64,000 nucleotides of DNA from Symsagittifera roscoffensis (Eukaryota > Xenacoelomorpha > Acoela > Convolutidae): assembly GCF_963678635.1 (NCBI RefSeq), contig NC_087071.1, forward strand, positions 22,828,013 through 22,892,012, written 5' to 3'. Both the position numbers and the translations under genes were made by a program. Positions within the stretch are counted from its first letter, which is position 1, and each line of letters begins with the position of its first letter. Below, piece after piece: positions 22,411 through 32,326 of the stretch. The notes under the pieces were generated by a model that was not told where the DNA came from, ran no database searches, and was given only the letters and a program-made list of their open reading frames with translations.

Positions 22411-25400
22411 TTACTTTTTAAATTCTACTTTCTTTAATATTTTAGATTGGGGGATGAACATTTTGTAGTTTTTACGTGGTTGATTTCGGAGTCTTGTTGT
22501 CTTTCTATGTTCTGATTTGTCTATTTCTTCTTGGGGTATTATTTGTTCTGTCATTTTTCTATTTTTTCTTTGTTTTGGAGATTCTTTATGATTTTGTGTA
22601 TTGTTTTTGGTGGCGGTTGGTTTTGTGTTTTGATTTTCGGTGGGAATATCATTTTGTTCTGTGTTTTTTAGATGTGGTTCATTTTGAATGATTTTTAATC
22701 CTGTGAAAGAATATAATTGAGTTAATTCGCGGAGTGCGTATTCTTTTGGGTAATAAGGTAATAGGTTGTTTCGATGTTGAACGATTTCTTTTTTGTTTGA
22801 GTCGATAATTTTATATGTGACATCTGTGGGTTTTGCAATTATTTGATAGGGTCCTTTTCGGAGGGGTTGTAATTTTTTAGAAATTCCTTTGTGAGTATTA
22901 AAATTAGGTATTAAAACAAATGTTCCAATTTTTAAATCGGAAGCTGGTGTAAAACGTGAATTGATTTGTTCATTAATTTTTTGTCTTTGTAATAACTTTT
23001 TTGTTATTTTTTGATAAATTTCATTGTGTTTTTTATCTCTATTTAAAATCCATTCGGTGTGTGTACCGGAGGCTAATTTAAGAATTTGTGGGTGATGAAA
23101 ATGATCTTCATCGTGTGTATGTAAAGGTAGGTTATAACAAATTGAGTCTTTATTTGGTTGACAATAACCTTGTGCGTTTTTATGTGAATTTGCTGTAAAC
23201 ATTATTGGTTTGCGTGGCTTTTGGTTAAAAACCATTTCGTATGGTGACATTCCTAAAGTTGTCGTAATTTGTGAATTATATGCTAAGGGAAATAATTTTA
23301 CATCTGCTGACCATTCGGTATATTTTGTATCATTTCCGTTGATGATACATCTAAGATATTCTTGTAGTGAACGGTTCATACCTTCGACTAAGCCGTTTGT
23401 CCAAGGTGCATGAGATGTACGTGGTTTGTGTTTAATGTTGTATAAATGACATAGTGTTATTATTTCATTATTTATGAATTCTGTACCATTGTCTGTAACT
23501 AAAATTTCTGGTAGTCCAAATTTTGCTATCCAGTGTTCATAGAGTGTTGTGTAAGCGTAATAAGCGTTACAATGTGGTACTGGATTAAGTGCTACATAAT
23601 GTGTAAATGCGTCAACAATTACCATAATGTACGAATTTCCTTCTGATGAGGGTGAAATTGGTCCTTTAGTATCAAATGAGATACGGTGATTAAAGTATAA
23701 ACTTTGTCCTTTAAAATCTTGTTTTTGTGCTACTTGTTTTTGATTTGGGTAAGGTTTATTTAGCTGACATACTATACAATCATTGCATAGTACTTTTATC
23801 CAAATTGGTGCATTTGGGAAGTAAAAATTTTGTATAAAATTTGAATATGTTTTTTCTGATCCAGAGTGTCCTTTAATATTTTGTGTATGTGAAATATTAA
23901 AAGCTATAAGAATCATACTTATAGGGAGACAGGGAACTGTGGATTCGTTTAAATTGTATTCTAAAAGGTCTGTAGTTTCATTGATTGTTGTGTTGTTAAA
24001 TTTGCGAAAGTATCGGAGGAGTGTTTTGTTTCCTAGAATGGTTGAATCTGCTTTGATAGGTTTAGTTTTATATTTGTGCCATGATTTTAGTTGTCGAATT
24101 ATCGGGTCAAGGTTTTGATATTGTTTCAGTGTTGAAATTGTAATCGTATCTGTTGGGGGGAGAAAAATGTTTTCAACTTCGAATTTAGATAAGGGTATTG
24201 TATCAAGTGGGTCGTGAAGGTCAAAAACTTGATTTATTGTGTATTTTGAATCATTTGTTTGTGGTCCTGATAAATTTATTTTATCAGTTAAATCTTCTTT
24301 TTCAATTAGTGGAAAATGGTCTTTTTTAGGTAGGTGTTGTTTTGTTCGTTTTTGTTGGGTGTTATTTTTTATCCATTGAGAATATGGAATTGGTTTAAAA
24401 GTTGATGTTCCAAGTAGGTCAACTTCATAATGATTATTTTGACAATCTAAATAAAGTGGGAAATGTTGTAAATTATTTATTTGTGATTGTTCAATATCAG
24501 TTTTAACTGCATATTTGCATTCTAATCGAGGTGATGTTTCGTTTTCTGCAAGGTAGAATTTTATGTTTTTGGGTATTTCAACTGTTGTTTTTCGTGTAAG
24601 TAATTCAGGTGGTGTATTTCGACTTAAGGTGTCTGGTAATGCAAGATTTTTTCCTGCAGTCCAAACTATATGTAAGTTTGGAAACTTCATTAGAATTAGT
24701 TGAAATCTGTAAACTCGGTGGTTTGGGTTAGATTTCTGTGTAAAAAGAAAGATGATTGGTTTGTGGTCTGTGAATAAAACTGTGGGATGTTTTGATCCAA
24801 GTATCAGAAATTCATATTCTGTAAGTGTATATATTATGGCTGTACATTCTCTCATTAGAGTTGAGAGTCGTAGCTCTGCTTGAGTGAATAATCGAGAATT
24901 TGCTGATATTAGGTTCATTTTATTTGTACCATTATGTGATTGTAATAATGCTGCGCCGATGCCAAAGTTCGAAGCATCGCACATTGCATAAAATGGTTGA
25001 TCAGGGTCTGGAATTGTGTTTGAAATTTGTTCAGTTAAAAGTTTCTTTATTTCTTCGAATCGTGTTTGATGTTCTGTATTCCATTCAAAATTATTTTGTT
25101 GTCTAAGGATGTTGTAAAATGGTCGTAGATATAATTGCATTTTATAAACATATTTACTTAAAAAGTTTAACATTCCAAGGAACTCTTGGATTTTCTTTTT
25201 ATTTGTTGGTGGTTGAAGTTTTTGAATAGCGTCAATGCGTGATTTCAGTGGAGTGATTGTTTTTCTTTCTATGTTATGTCCTAAGAATTTAACTCTTGTC
25301 AAAAAGAAATGTGATTTATCGGGGGCGGCCTTCAGATTTTCATTCTGAAGTATTTGGTGATATGTTTCTAAAACTTTGAACATTTCGTCTTTTGATTGTG

Positions 25401-28400
25401 ATTGCATAAAAACATCGTCTAAATAGGTGATTGCGTTTTTCTTGAGTATTAGTGGTCTAAAAATTTTGCTCATAAAGGCTGAAAATGCTGCTGGTCCTAT
25501 GGATATTCCATAGAATAAGCGGTTGAATTCATATTGTTGGTTTCCGATAACAAATTGTGTTAAACGTCGTGATTGTTCATCTAGTGGCATTTGATTGTAT
25601 GCACTATTCATGTCGGCGGTTGTGAAGTATTTGCCGTTTATTTTTGTTAAAATAACTTGTATTGGTTCAATGGGCCAATTACATTTTGATTCATCTATGA
25701 GTGAATTGAGGTATCTAGCGTCGAGAACGATTTTTAATGATTCTCCTTTAGCTAGAATGATAACGGGGTTGATGAATGTGTTGCCTTTTGGTTGTTCTTC
25801 TTTATTAACTGGTGATATAATATTGTACTGTTCTAAAATATCGAGTAATCTGTTTACTTTATCATGTAAGTGAATTGGTACTTTACTTGCTCTTTGTTTT
25901 TTGAAAACTGCGTCTGGTTTTAATGGGAGATGTAGTGATGAACTGATTTTGCCAACATCGAATTTTGATGTTGCATAGACTGATGAATATTGAATTAGCT
26001 GTTTGGCTAACTTTTCGAATTCGTCTTGTGTTATTTGTGAATGTTGGAAATTAAACATTGTTAAAAATTTTTGTTGTTTCTCTGTGTAGTTACTGATGTT
26101 GAATGTAGGTTTGAAATATGGAGTTTTTGTGAAATAATCCGTATTTCTGTTTTCGTTACTTATTATATTATTTATAGATAATTCTTCATTAAGAATTGTA
26201 GATTGGCAAATATCTAGTAATTGGAGTATATTATTTACGCGATAGGCTTTTTCGTGTATTGGTGATATTGTAGCGTTAGTTTCACAATATCCTAAAAGTC
26301 CTAAAGGTAATGTTACTTGGTAAGGTGTGTTGTTATAAACATGTAAGGAAATAATATCTGAATTCGAATTTTTCAAATATTTTATTGAAGAGATTGTAAT
26401 TTTGAAAAATTTATGAATAGGTTTGAATTCAAAATCTGACATATAAAATTTTTGTTTGTTTTGTTCTTTATCATATTGATGAACTTGTTTTATTGAAAAA
26501 TTATAGATGTTTCCTGATAGTGGTTTCAGGTGTTTTCTTTGTTGGTTAAATATCGGATAAAATTTTGAAAAGAATGGTGGTTGTTTATTTAATCTTTGAA
26601 AAAATGTTAATGATGTTTCTTTTGTTTTTGTATATTTATCTTTGATTAATATTTTACTATTTAGTATGTTAATTGTTGGTATATACTTTGAAATAAATGG
26701 TATACCAATGATGTTATATTTAATATCAGTAATATGGAATATTTGTTTAAATGGCTTGTTTAGAAGTTTGCTTTGCTCCATTGTTCTGGTAGGGAGGAGA
26801 AATAATTGGATTTTTCCGTAGTTTATCAATGTTGATCCTTGTGCTGTCGCTAACTTACTGGAGGTTTCAAGAGGTGTTAGCTTTGGGTGTAAAGTTTTTA
26901 TTTCATTCCATGTGGGAATGTTTATTATGTTTGATTCTGCTCCTGAATCAATTAAAAAATCTATTTCAAGGTCTGGTGGTTGAAATTCTTTATTTCTTGG
27001 GCTTTCTAAGAGAAATGGTATTGTCCAAATTTTTTCTTTGGATTGTTCTTTTTGTATATTTTGATAAATGTAGTTTGTATTCAAGCATTTTGTTTTGGTA
27101 TTTTTATTGGTTTGATCTGTAGTGTTAATCTCATTTGTTTCTTGCGTCGTTGGTGTGGAATTTATGGGTGTAGTGTAATGATTTTGAAGAAATTCTGATT
27201 GATTTTCATATATGTGTGATGGGAAGGGTTGTTCATATATGACAGATTCATAGTCATTTTCGACTTTTATCATATTGATAGCAAGAGTGTTTTCAGTATC
27301 ACTTTCTGAATCTGATGATGTACAGTTTATTTGATTAAGTTGTAACGTATCAGTTACTGTGTCATCAATACCTGGGGGGTCTGATGTTGTTTCTGGGTTA
27401 GCTTGTACTTGATTGATTTGTCTTTGATGTTTAGGTGTACTACTTCTATGACGATTATTAGAGTTATTGTAGTGATTATTATTCCGGTGTGGTGATTGGG
27501 AATAATTTCTATAACGATTATTATAACTTGGGTGTCGATTTTGTGAATTATTTCGCGATCTGTTTTGGTAATTATTGTTTTGTCTGTTATAGTTCGATCT
27601 ATTATATGAGTTATTCCTTGATCGATTGTTCGGGTAATTCTGGTTTCGGTTGTTTGAATAACTTCTATTTCGATTATAGGAGTAGTTTCTATTCCTATTG
27701 TATGATGAATTTCGTGATTGGTTGTTTGGATAGTAGTTATTTCTTGATTGGGAATTAGATCTAGAAACAAATCGTTGTGTATTTGAATTTGATCTGGAGT
27801 AGTTATTTCGACTATTCGGTCTATTGTAGTGATTTTGTGATGAATTATACGTGTTTCTTCGTTCTGGTGATCTTCCTCTATAACTTGAGTTATATGGAGA
27901 TTGATTTCTTGTATAGCTTGTATTGTTCGGGAGTGGTTTTCCTGAACTGTTGTTGCTGTATACATTTTTGTTTGGTAGATTTTGATCTTTTTTCATGTAT
28001 TGATAAAATGATTTATTTGGTTCTTTGTATTTTTGAGGTTTATTTTGACTATCTTGCTGTTTTTGTCTACATTCGGAAATACTATGTCCGTATCGTCGGC
28101 AATAATTACACCATTTCTTGAAAGATGGTTTGCCTTTAAAGTTCGGGTTCTTTTCGTAAATATTGAGTATTTCAGTGATTTTTTCAACGAGATCTGTTTC
28201 TGATTCTTGTATATTATTAATATTAGTGGGAGTCGTTTCAATTTTGTTAACGTATTGTAATTTCAAATTCTCCGTTTCTTCTAGTTTCATCGTGATTTCT
28301 GCTTGTTCTAGTTTGTCTACTAGTTTTCTAAAATCTAAATCGGGTTCTCGAATTGAAGAAGGATGGGATGCTCTCTTTTTTATTGCTATTTTCCTTAATT

Positions 28401-30633
28401 GTGGTGTTAAGGTCATCATTAAGATTTCTGTCATCTTAGTGTTTTTATAGTCGTGTGTATTTAGTGAATATGCTTTTCGAACTAGTGTTTCGATTCTTAC
28501 TGCTATTTGCTTGATGGTTTCGTTTGGTAATCTGCGAATTTCATTACATAAAACTCTTTGTTGTTGTTTGTTTCTTTCGGAGTCAAACATTTTTGAAAAT
28601 TCTTGTGTAAATCTTTTCCAGTTTGATTTTATTTCTTGAGGTAGTACTGAAAACCATTTTTGGGCTGCGCCATCTAAGGTTGTTTGTATCAACGCTGTGC
28701 GTCGATGTATCCAGTTTTGATGTAGTGGCGTATTAATTGGTTCAGGTCCTATATTTAAAATTAAATTTGCTGTTACTGCGTTTAAATAATCTTCTACAGA
28801 GTATTCAGGGTCTGTTCCTGTGAAAACCATTAAAGGTTTATTTGATGTTATTGATGATCCACCCATAAGGTATGGATTCATTGTCATTTGTAATGATTCA
28901 GCTGCATTTGGCATTTGAGAAAAATTTGAAAGTTGGTTTCTTGTTATTTCATGTTGTTGAAGATAATACGGGAGTGGTATTTCATTTTGCATTTGTGATG
29001 GTTGATACGAGTGTGTAGTCATTGGATTTTGTTGTTGAATTGGTTGAAAAGATTGTGTATTAATTGGATTTTGTTGTTGAATTGGTTGTTGATATTGTGC
29101 ATCTATTGATTGTGGAGAAAAATTTCTATGATTTGTACGTGTTTTCTGTATTCCTTGTCTACGATATTCTTGAGTATTTGGTGCAAATATATCTGGTTGT
29201 AAGAAATCTTCATCTGAGGATAAATAATCCATTTGATAAGATGTTTGTTTTTTATTTTTATTTTGTTGAAAAAATGGGTAATTTCCACTGCGATCCTGTG
29301 GAGGATTTGGTTGAAAATTTGTGGAATTATATTGGGCCGTTGGGTTATCCCAGTTTCGAGGTTTTGTATATTGATTAAAATTTCTTTGTGGTTGATAATT
29401 TGTTTTTGATGGATGTGTATAATTATAATTATGGTCTGCAAAGTTGTTTCTAGTGAATGTTTTGCGTGTTTTTGATGGTATTGTCATGGGTTTGTATGTT
29501 TGGTAATCCATATGTGAATATTTAGGGGCAACCGAAGGTTTAACGGTTGATTGTAAGGTTACCTGTGTTTGTGAAGGATTTGTATTTCTTGGTGTTGTTA
29601 AATTTGGGCGTATTGGTGAAATACTTTGTTGTGTAGTTGTTGTGTGTACAATTTCTTCATTTATGAAGTGTGATGGTGTCTGGATATCTTGTTGAGTAAG
29701 ATTCCTAGTTCCATTGAGGTTTTCATTGTGTATGACTGTAGAGTTTAAACTATTATTTTGTGTATCGGGTAAAAATGTATTATAGTTTAATGGTGTTGCA
29801 TCAATTGTTAATGGTATTACTCTTACATAATCTCTTATGTAAGATATTGTACCTATTGCTTGACTTGAGATTGATTGTGGAAAGTTTATAAATGCGGAAT
29901 GAGACCATTCGGGGTCCCAAACATAATCTGATTGTTCTGTGATAGCGGTATCATCGTTCGAATTTTGGGGTCTAAAATTTTTTCTTGCTTGTGCAATTAA
30001 ATCAATATTGTGTGTAAAATAATCTATTATGAACCATGCTAAAATTTTTTGTAAATCGTGTTTGGTATGTTGTGAAACGTCGTCTTTCGTGAAATTTTCT
30101 TTAATGATGTTTAAATAACTAGAGAGTAGTGTGATTTCATGTCGTACTCTTAAATGTTTAGATGTTTCTGTCGGTGAGACATTTGTTAATGGGAGTTCAT
30201 TTTCTAATATCGAAATATAACTATATATTAGTGCGAAAACTTCATTGGTGAAAATGGAGTTTGCTCTTTGTGAGTTATGGTATTGGATGCTTTTTATATA
30301 TTCTGAAAAAACTTTTGAAAATTCTAAATCAAGGTCGTCTGTTTGAATAGTATATGTTCTATTATTATGGTTTGGGGAAGTGAATTCTATAGAGTAGATT
30401 CCATACTGTTGTGTTATGTTGCATATATCTTTTAGATAGTGATCTATGATTTGTCTTTTGATTTTTACATCGGGGAACTCTGTTTTACATGGACTGATTC
30501 CGGGTTCAAATAAATTTACGAGTAAATTTTGACAAAATATGTGTTGTCCTCTATCAGTATCTGCATCTACTATAAAAGGAAAGATTTCATCATCATCTGG
30601 AGTTTCGTCACCTGGAGTGTGCGTTGAACTCAT
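22411..30633 (-). CDS. gag-pol: Gag-Pol polyprotein, 2740 aa in one frame
   Basis: Single uninterrupted frame. Residues 1 to about 1150 are Gag: a Gln/Asn/Pro-rich region, a capsid-like core around 600-760, one CCHC zinc knuckle (CNYCRRYGHSISEC, about 838-851) and a long basic Asn/Arg/Tyr/Ser-rich tract (about 910-1070). The aspartic protease motif LIDSGAES lies near 1227. Reverse transcriptase runs from about 1575 with YLDD near 1736, RNase H from about 1879 (AMCDASNFG), and integrase with an H-H-C-C zinc finger near 2245-2280. The DDE residues sit in SFDTKGP (~2320), TDNGTEF (~2381) and GLVEGMN (~2417), and a GPY-type C-terminal motif (RKGPYQII) near 2585. All catalytic residues I can check are present. 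No gag/pol frameshift or stop is present, so Pol is made at the same rate as Gag unless processing differs. The start overlaps the 155-aa ORF by 26 nt. Confidence 0.95.
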   Translation of the reverse strand: MSSTHTPGDETPDDDEIFPFIVDADTDRGQHIFCQNLLVNLFEPGISPCKTEFPDVKIKRQIIDHYLKDICNITQQYGIYSIEFTSPNHNNRTYTIQTDDLDLEFSKVFSEYIKSIQYHNSQRANSIFTNEVFALIYSYISILENELPLTNVSPTETSKHLRVRHEITLLSSYLNIIKENFTKDDVSQHTKHDLQKILAWFIIDYFTHNIDLIAQARKNFRPQNSNDDTAITEQSDYVWDPEWSHSAFINFPQSISSQAIGTISYIRDYVRVIPLTIDATPLNYNTFLPDTQNNSLNSTVIHNENLNGTRNLTQQDIQTPSHFINEEIVHTTTTQQSISPIRPNLTTPRNTNPSQTQVTLQSTVKPSVAPKYSHMDYQTYKPMTIPSKTRKTFTRNNFADHNYNYTHPSKTNYQPQRNFNQYTKPRNWDNPTAQYNSTNFQPNPPQDRSGNYPFFQQNKNKKQTSYQMDYLSSDEDFLQPDIFAPNTQEYRRQGIQKTRTNHRNFSPQSIDAQYQQPIQQQNPINTQSFQPIQQQNPMTTHSYQPSQMQNEIPLPYYLQQHEITRNQLSNFSQMPNAAESLQMTMNPYLMGGSSITSNKPLMVFTGTDPEYSVEDYLNAVTANLILNIGPEPINTPLHQNWIHRRTALIQTTLDGAAQKWFSVLPQEIKSNWKRFTQEFSKMFDSERNKQQQRVLCNEIRRLPNETIKQIAVRIETLVRKAYSLNTHDYKNTKMTEILMMTLTPQLRKIAIKKRASHPSSIREPDLDFRKLVDKLEQAEITMKLEETENLKLQYVNKIETTPTNINNIQESETDLVEKITEILNIYEKNPNFKGKPSFKKWCNYCRRYGHSISECRQKQQDSQNKPQKYKEPNKSFYQYMKKDQNLPNKNVYSNNSSGKPLPNNTSYTRNQSPYNSSYRGRSPERRNTYNSSQNHYNRPNSRNNYSRSNSNTQRFVSRSNSQSRNNYYPNNQSRNSSYNRNRNYSYNRNRSYSNNRNQNYPNNRSRNNSYNRSNYNRQNNNYQNRSRNNSQNRHPSYNNRYRNYSQSPHRNNNHYNNSNNRHRSSTPKHQRQINQVQANPETTSDPPGIDDTVTDTLQLNQINCTSSDSESDTENTLAINMIKVENDYESVIYEQPFPSHIYENQSEFLQNHYTTPINSTPTTQETNEINTTDQTNKNTKTKCLNTNYIYQNIQKEQSKEKIWTIPFLLESPRNKEFQPPDLEIDFLIDSGAESNIINIPTWNEIKTLHPKLTPLETSSKLATAQGSTLINYGKIQLFLLPTRTMEQSKLLNKPFKQIFHITDIKYNIIGIPFISKYIPTINILNSKILIKDKYTKTKETSLTFFQRLNKQPPFFSKFYPIFNQQRKHLKPLSGNIYNFSIKQVHQYDKEQNKQKFYMSDFEFKPIHKFFKITISSIKYLKNSNSDIISLHVYNNTPYQVTLPLGLLGYCETNATISPIHEKAYRVNNILQLLDICQSTILNEELSINNIISNENRNTDYFTKTPYFKPTFNISNYTEKQQKFLTMFNFQHSQITQDEFEKLAKQLIQYSSVYATSKFDVGKISSSLHLPLKPDAVFKKQRASKVPIHLHDKVNRLLDILEQYNIISPVNKEEQPKGNTFINPVIILAKGESLKIVLDARYLNSLIDESKCNWPIEPIQVILTKINGKYFTTADMNSAYNQMPLDEQSRRLTQFVIGNQQYEFNRLFYGISIGPAAFSAFMSKIFRPLILKKNAITYLDDVFMQSQSKDEMFKVLETYHQILQNENLKAAPDKSHFFLTRVKFLGHNIERKTITPLKSRIDAIQKLQPPTNKKKIQEFLGMLNFLSKYVYKMQLYLRPFYNILRQQNNFEWNTEHQTRFEEIKKLLTEQISNTIPDPDQPFYAMCDASNFGIGAALLQSHNGTNKMNLISANSRLFTQAELRLSTLMRECTAIIYTLTEYEFLILGSKHPTVLFTDHKPIIFLFTQKSNPNHRVYRFQLILMKFPNLHIVWTAGKNLALPDTLSRNTPPELLTRKTTVEIPKNIKFYLAENETSPRLECKYAVKTDIEQSQINNLQHFPLYLDCQNNHYEVDLLGTSTFKPIPYSQWIKNNTQQKRTKQHLPKKDHFPLIEKEDLTDKINLSGPQTNDSKYTINQVFDLHDPLDTIPLSKFEVENIFLPPTDTITISTLKQYQNLDPIIRQLKSWHKYKTKPIKADSTILGNKTLLRYFRKFNNTTINETTDLLEYNLNESTVPCLPISMILIAFNISHTQNIKGHSGSEKTYSNFIQNFYFPNAPIWIKVLCNDCIVCQLNKPYPNQKQVAQKQDFKGQSLYFNHRISFDTKGPISPSSEGNSYIMVIVDAFTHYVALNPVPHCNAYYAYTTLYEHWIAKFGLPEILVTDNGTEFINNEIITLCHLYNIKHKPRTSHAPWTNGLVEGMNRSLQEYLRCIINGNDTKYTEWSADVKLFPLAYNSQITTTLGMSPYEMVFNQKPRKPIMFTANSHKNAQGYCQPNKDSICYNLPLHTHDEDHFHHPQILKLASGTHTEWILNRDKKHNEIYQKITKKLLQRQKINEQINSRFTPASDLKIGTFVLIPNFNTHKGISKKLQPLRKGPYQIIAKPTDVTYKIIDSNKKEIVQHRNNLLPYYPKEYALRELTQLYSFTGLKIIQNEPHLKNTEQNDIPTENQNTKPTATKNNTQNHKESPKQRKNRKMTEQIIPQEEIDKSEHRKTTRLRNQPRKNYKMFIPQSKILKKVEFKK

Positions 30634-31075
30634 TTTTTCGTTCGATGACTGTTAATATGTAATTATTAATGTGTCGAATTGGTTGATTCCAATTGTATAT
30701 ATGTACTGGTTTGTGTTTATACTGCTTTTTTATTCTTCTTTTTCCTCTTTGTGATGAATTTGAAGTTGTTTCTGAGTCAGAAAAATATAATTGATCGTGT
30801 TGTGGGCAATTTTTATCTATTGATTCTTTTAGTTTGTAAAGTTCGTCTAAACTGTTGGTTTCTGATTCTGAAAATGCGTTTCGATTTTTTGAAAATCTTT
30901 TTCGTGTTATTTGTCTTTGTTTAGTTATTATTTTTCTCTTTAGTGTTTGTCGTTTTGTTCGAATGTATCCAATTGTTTGTGTATGAGGTGTGATTACAAG
31001 GTCGTATTTTTTGTTATCTATTTCACAATTGTGTAAAATGATTGTTTGTTTATTTCCTAGGTTTTTAAATGACAT
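30608..31075 (-). CDS. 155-aa basic/acidic ORF upstream of gag
   Basis: The N-terminal ~40 residues look globular, followed by a strongly basic stretch (KRQTLKRKIITKQRQITRKR), an acidic serine cluster (FSESETNSLDEL), a second acidic cluster (YFSDSETTSNSS) and another basic patch (RGKRRIKKQYKHK). The acidic serines suit casein kinase 2. The composition suggests a nucleic-acid-binding or nuclear regulatory protein. It ends 26 nt inside gag-pol, so gag could be reached by leaky scanning or reinitiation. No homolog recognised. Confidence 0.6.
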   Translation of the reverse strand: MSFKNLGNKQTIILHNCEIDNKKYDLVITPHTQTIGYIRTKRQTLKRKIITKQRQITRKRFSKNRNAFSESETNSLDELYKLKESIDKNCPQHDQLYFSDSETTSNSSQRGKRRIKKQYKHKPVHIYNWNQPIRHINNYILTVIERKNEFNAHSR

Positions 31076-32004
31076 AAGGTTTAGAATGACGGATGCAAAA
31101 GGTTGTTAAATGATTTCTATTGACTTAAACTGTTAGTTCTTACGATTTTTTGGTTAGCTTAACCTGGGTCTAGTTGTTCAGGGTTGGAGAGAAAAGTATA
31201 TCGATTCCGAAGAATGATTTTTACTTTCTCGTGACTAGTATAAGCTAAGGTGTTAACTTACTTAATCTTACTTAGGGGTAGTGATTGTGTTCAAGGGTTG
31301 GAGAATAGTAAATCGATCCACAAGGTTCAGGTATAATTAGAACGCGAGTAGTTCGTTAGATACTATTTTAAACTTACTAAGTCTAAGATTTATCCTGGGT
31401 CTGGTAAGAGGAGGGGTCAAGTGAAGGATGAATAACCGAAGTTCTTCACTGTTTATCCTAATTTGAATGATTAGTTTTGTTTAAAAATTTCTATTAGTCT
31501 TGGGTTTTTAGAAAGGGTTGGGTAGTGAATCGACGTTTGAGGTCGTTAGACACTAATTAAGTGGGTGGGGGAGAACAAAGTTGTTCTGTTTGATCCAAGG
31601 ATAAGCCTTGATGATCAAATTTAAAATTTAATTAAGTAGAAAATGATTTAAGATCCAAGGATAAGCCTTGATGATCTGATTTTAAATTAAGTGACTTTAA
31701 ATTTTAATAAAGTTTTAAATTTGTGTAAAGGAAAGATTTAGTGTTTTGATGATATTAGTGGGTTTATGATTGCTGTTATGTTTTAGGTGATGAAGCTGGA
31801 ACAACAGGATGATTTATGATTACTGACCATTTATTGTCATGCTACTAATTTTTATTTTTATTTTCCAATAAATATTCTTCAAACATGTTTTGTATAATAC
31901 TGCAGAATTTTAGGAAAACGATCTTAGATCTTTTTATTAATCGTTATTGTATAATATTAATTTGTTTAGCGCCTGAAATGATTTTGAAGATTTACTTCAA
32001 GGTT
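31076..32004 (-). other. Untranslated leader with internal repeats
   Basis: About 930 bp between the 77-aa and 155-aa ORFs. A 25-bp unit centred on GATCCAAGGATAAGCCTTGA occurs at about 31590-31617 and 31651-31677. A diverged longer unit containing GGGTTGGAGA recurs three or four times between 31170 and 31530. Packaging, dimerisation or internal initiation roles are possible; none is shown. Confidence 0.55.
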
Positions 32005-32238
32005 TTATGTTTGCAAATGGAAATCTAAATTCATTGCAAGTAGTATTCGAAATATAAAAGTTTGTTCTGGCTTTTGCCGAACTATCATATAACTATACGG
32101 CAAGTTTCTACTTTGTCGTATGTCGTCTTTGGTTCGATGTCTTCTTCCAATTCCGGGTAGTTCTATTATGGTTCGGAATATTGGCTCTGATCTATTGAGT
32201 CGGAGAGACATTTCAATTAAATTATTGTCGTATAACAT
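32005..32238 (-). CDS. 77-aa leader ORF just after the primer binding site
   Basis: Starts 89 nt downstream of the 5' LTR. The second, plus-strand element copy at the window end has an ATG at 63951, 94 nt after its LTR, whose first 16 codons encode a clearly related peptide (MLHDNNLI versus MLYDNNLI, then SLRL in both). Conservation in a copy whose LTR is clearly diverged suggests real translation, perhaps as a regulatory upstream ORF or the first exon of a spliced product. No domain recognised. Confidence 0.5.
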   Translation of the reverse strand: MLYDNNLIEMSLRLNRSEPIFRTIIELPGIGRRHRTKDDIRQSRNLPYSYMIVRQKPEQTFIFRILLAMNLDFHLQT

Positions 32239-32306
32239 TTTGTAAATGTTTTTGTCTAATTTCTAATCTAATTTTGGTTAATTCTAATCTAGTAAGGTCT
32301 TGTTCG

Positions 32307-32324
32307 AGACTTATGGTCGCACCA
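32307..32324 (-). promoter_or_regulatory. Primer binding site
   Basis: Two bases after the 5' LTR end the element reads TGGTGCGACCATAAGTCT. It begins with the TGG complementary to a tRNA CCA end. The same site (TGGTGCGACCA) follows the LTR of the second copy at 63860. I could not assign the tRNA. Confidence 0.7.
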
Positions 32325-32326
32325 GA

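Noticed and set aside
27354-27965. 203-codon second frame inside gag
   Set aside because: Low-complexity mirror of the N/R/S/Y-rich Gag tract; Ile/Thr/His bias is a frame-shadow effect.
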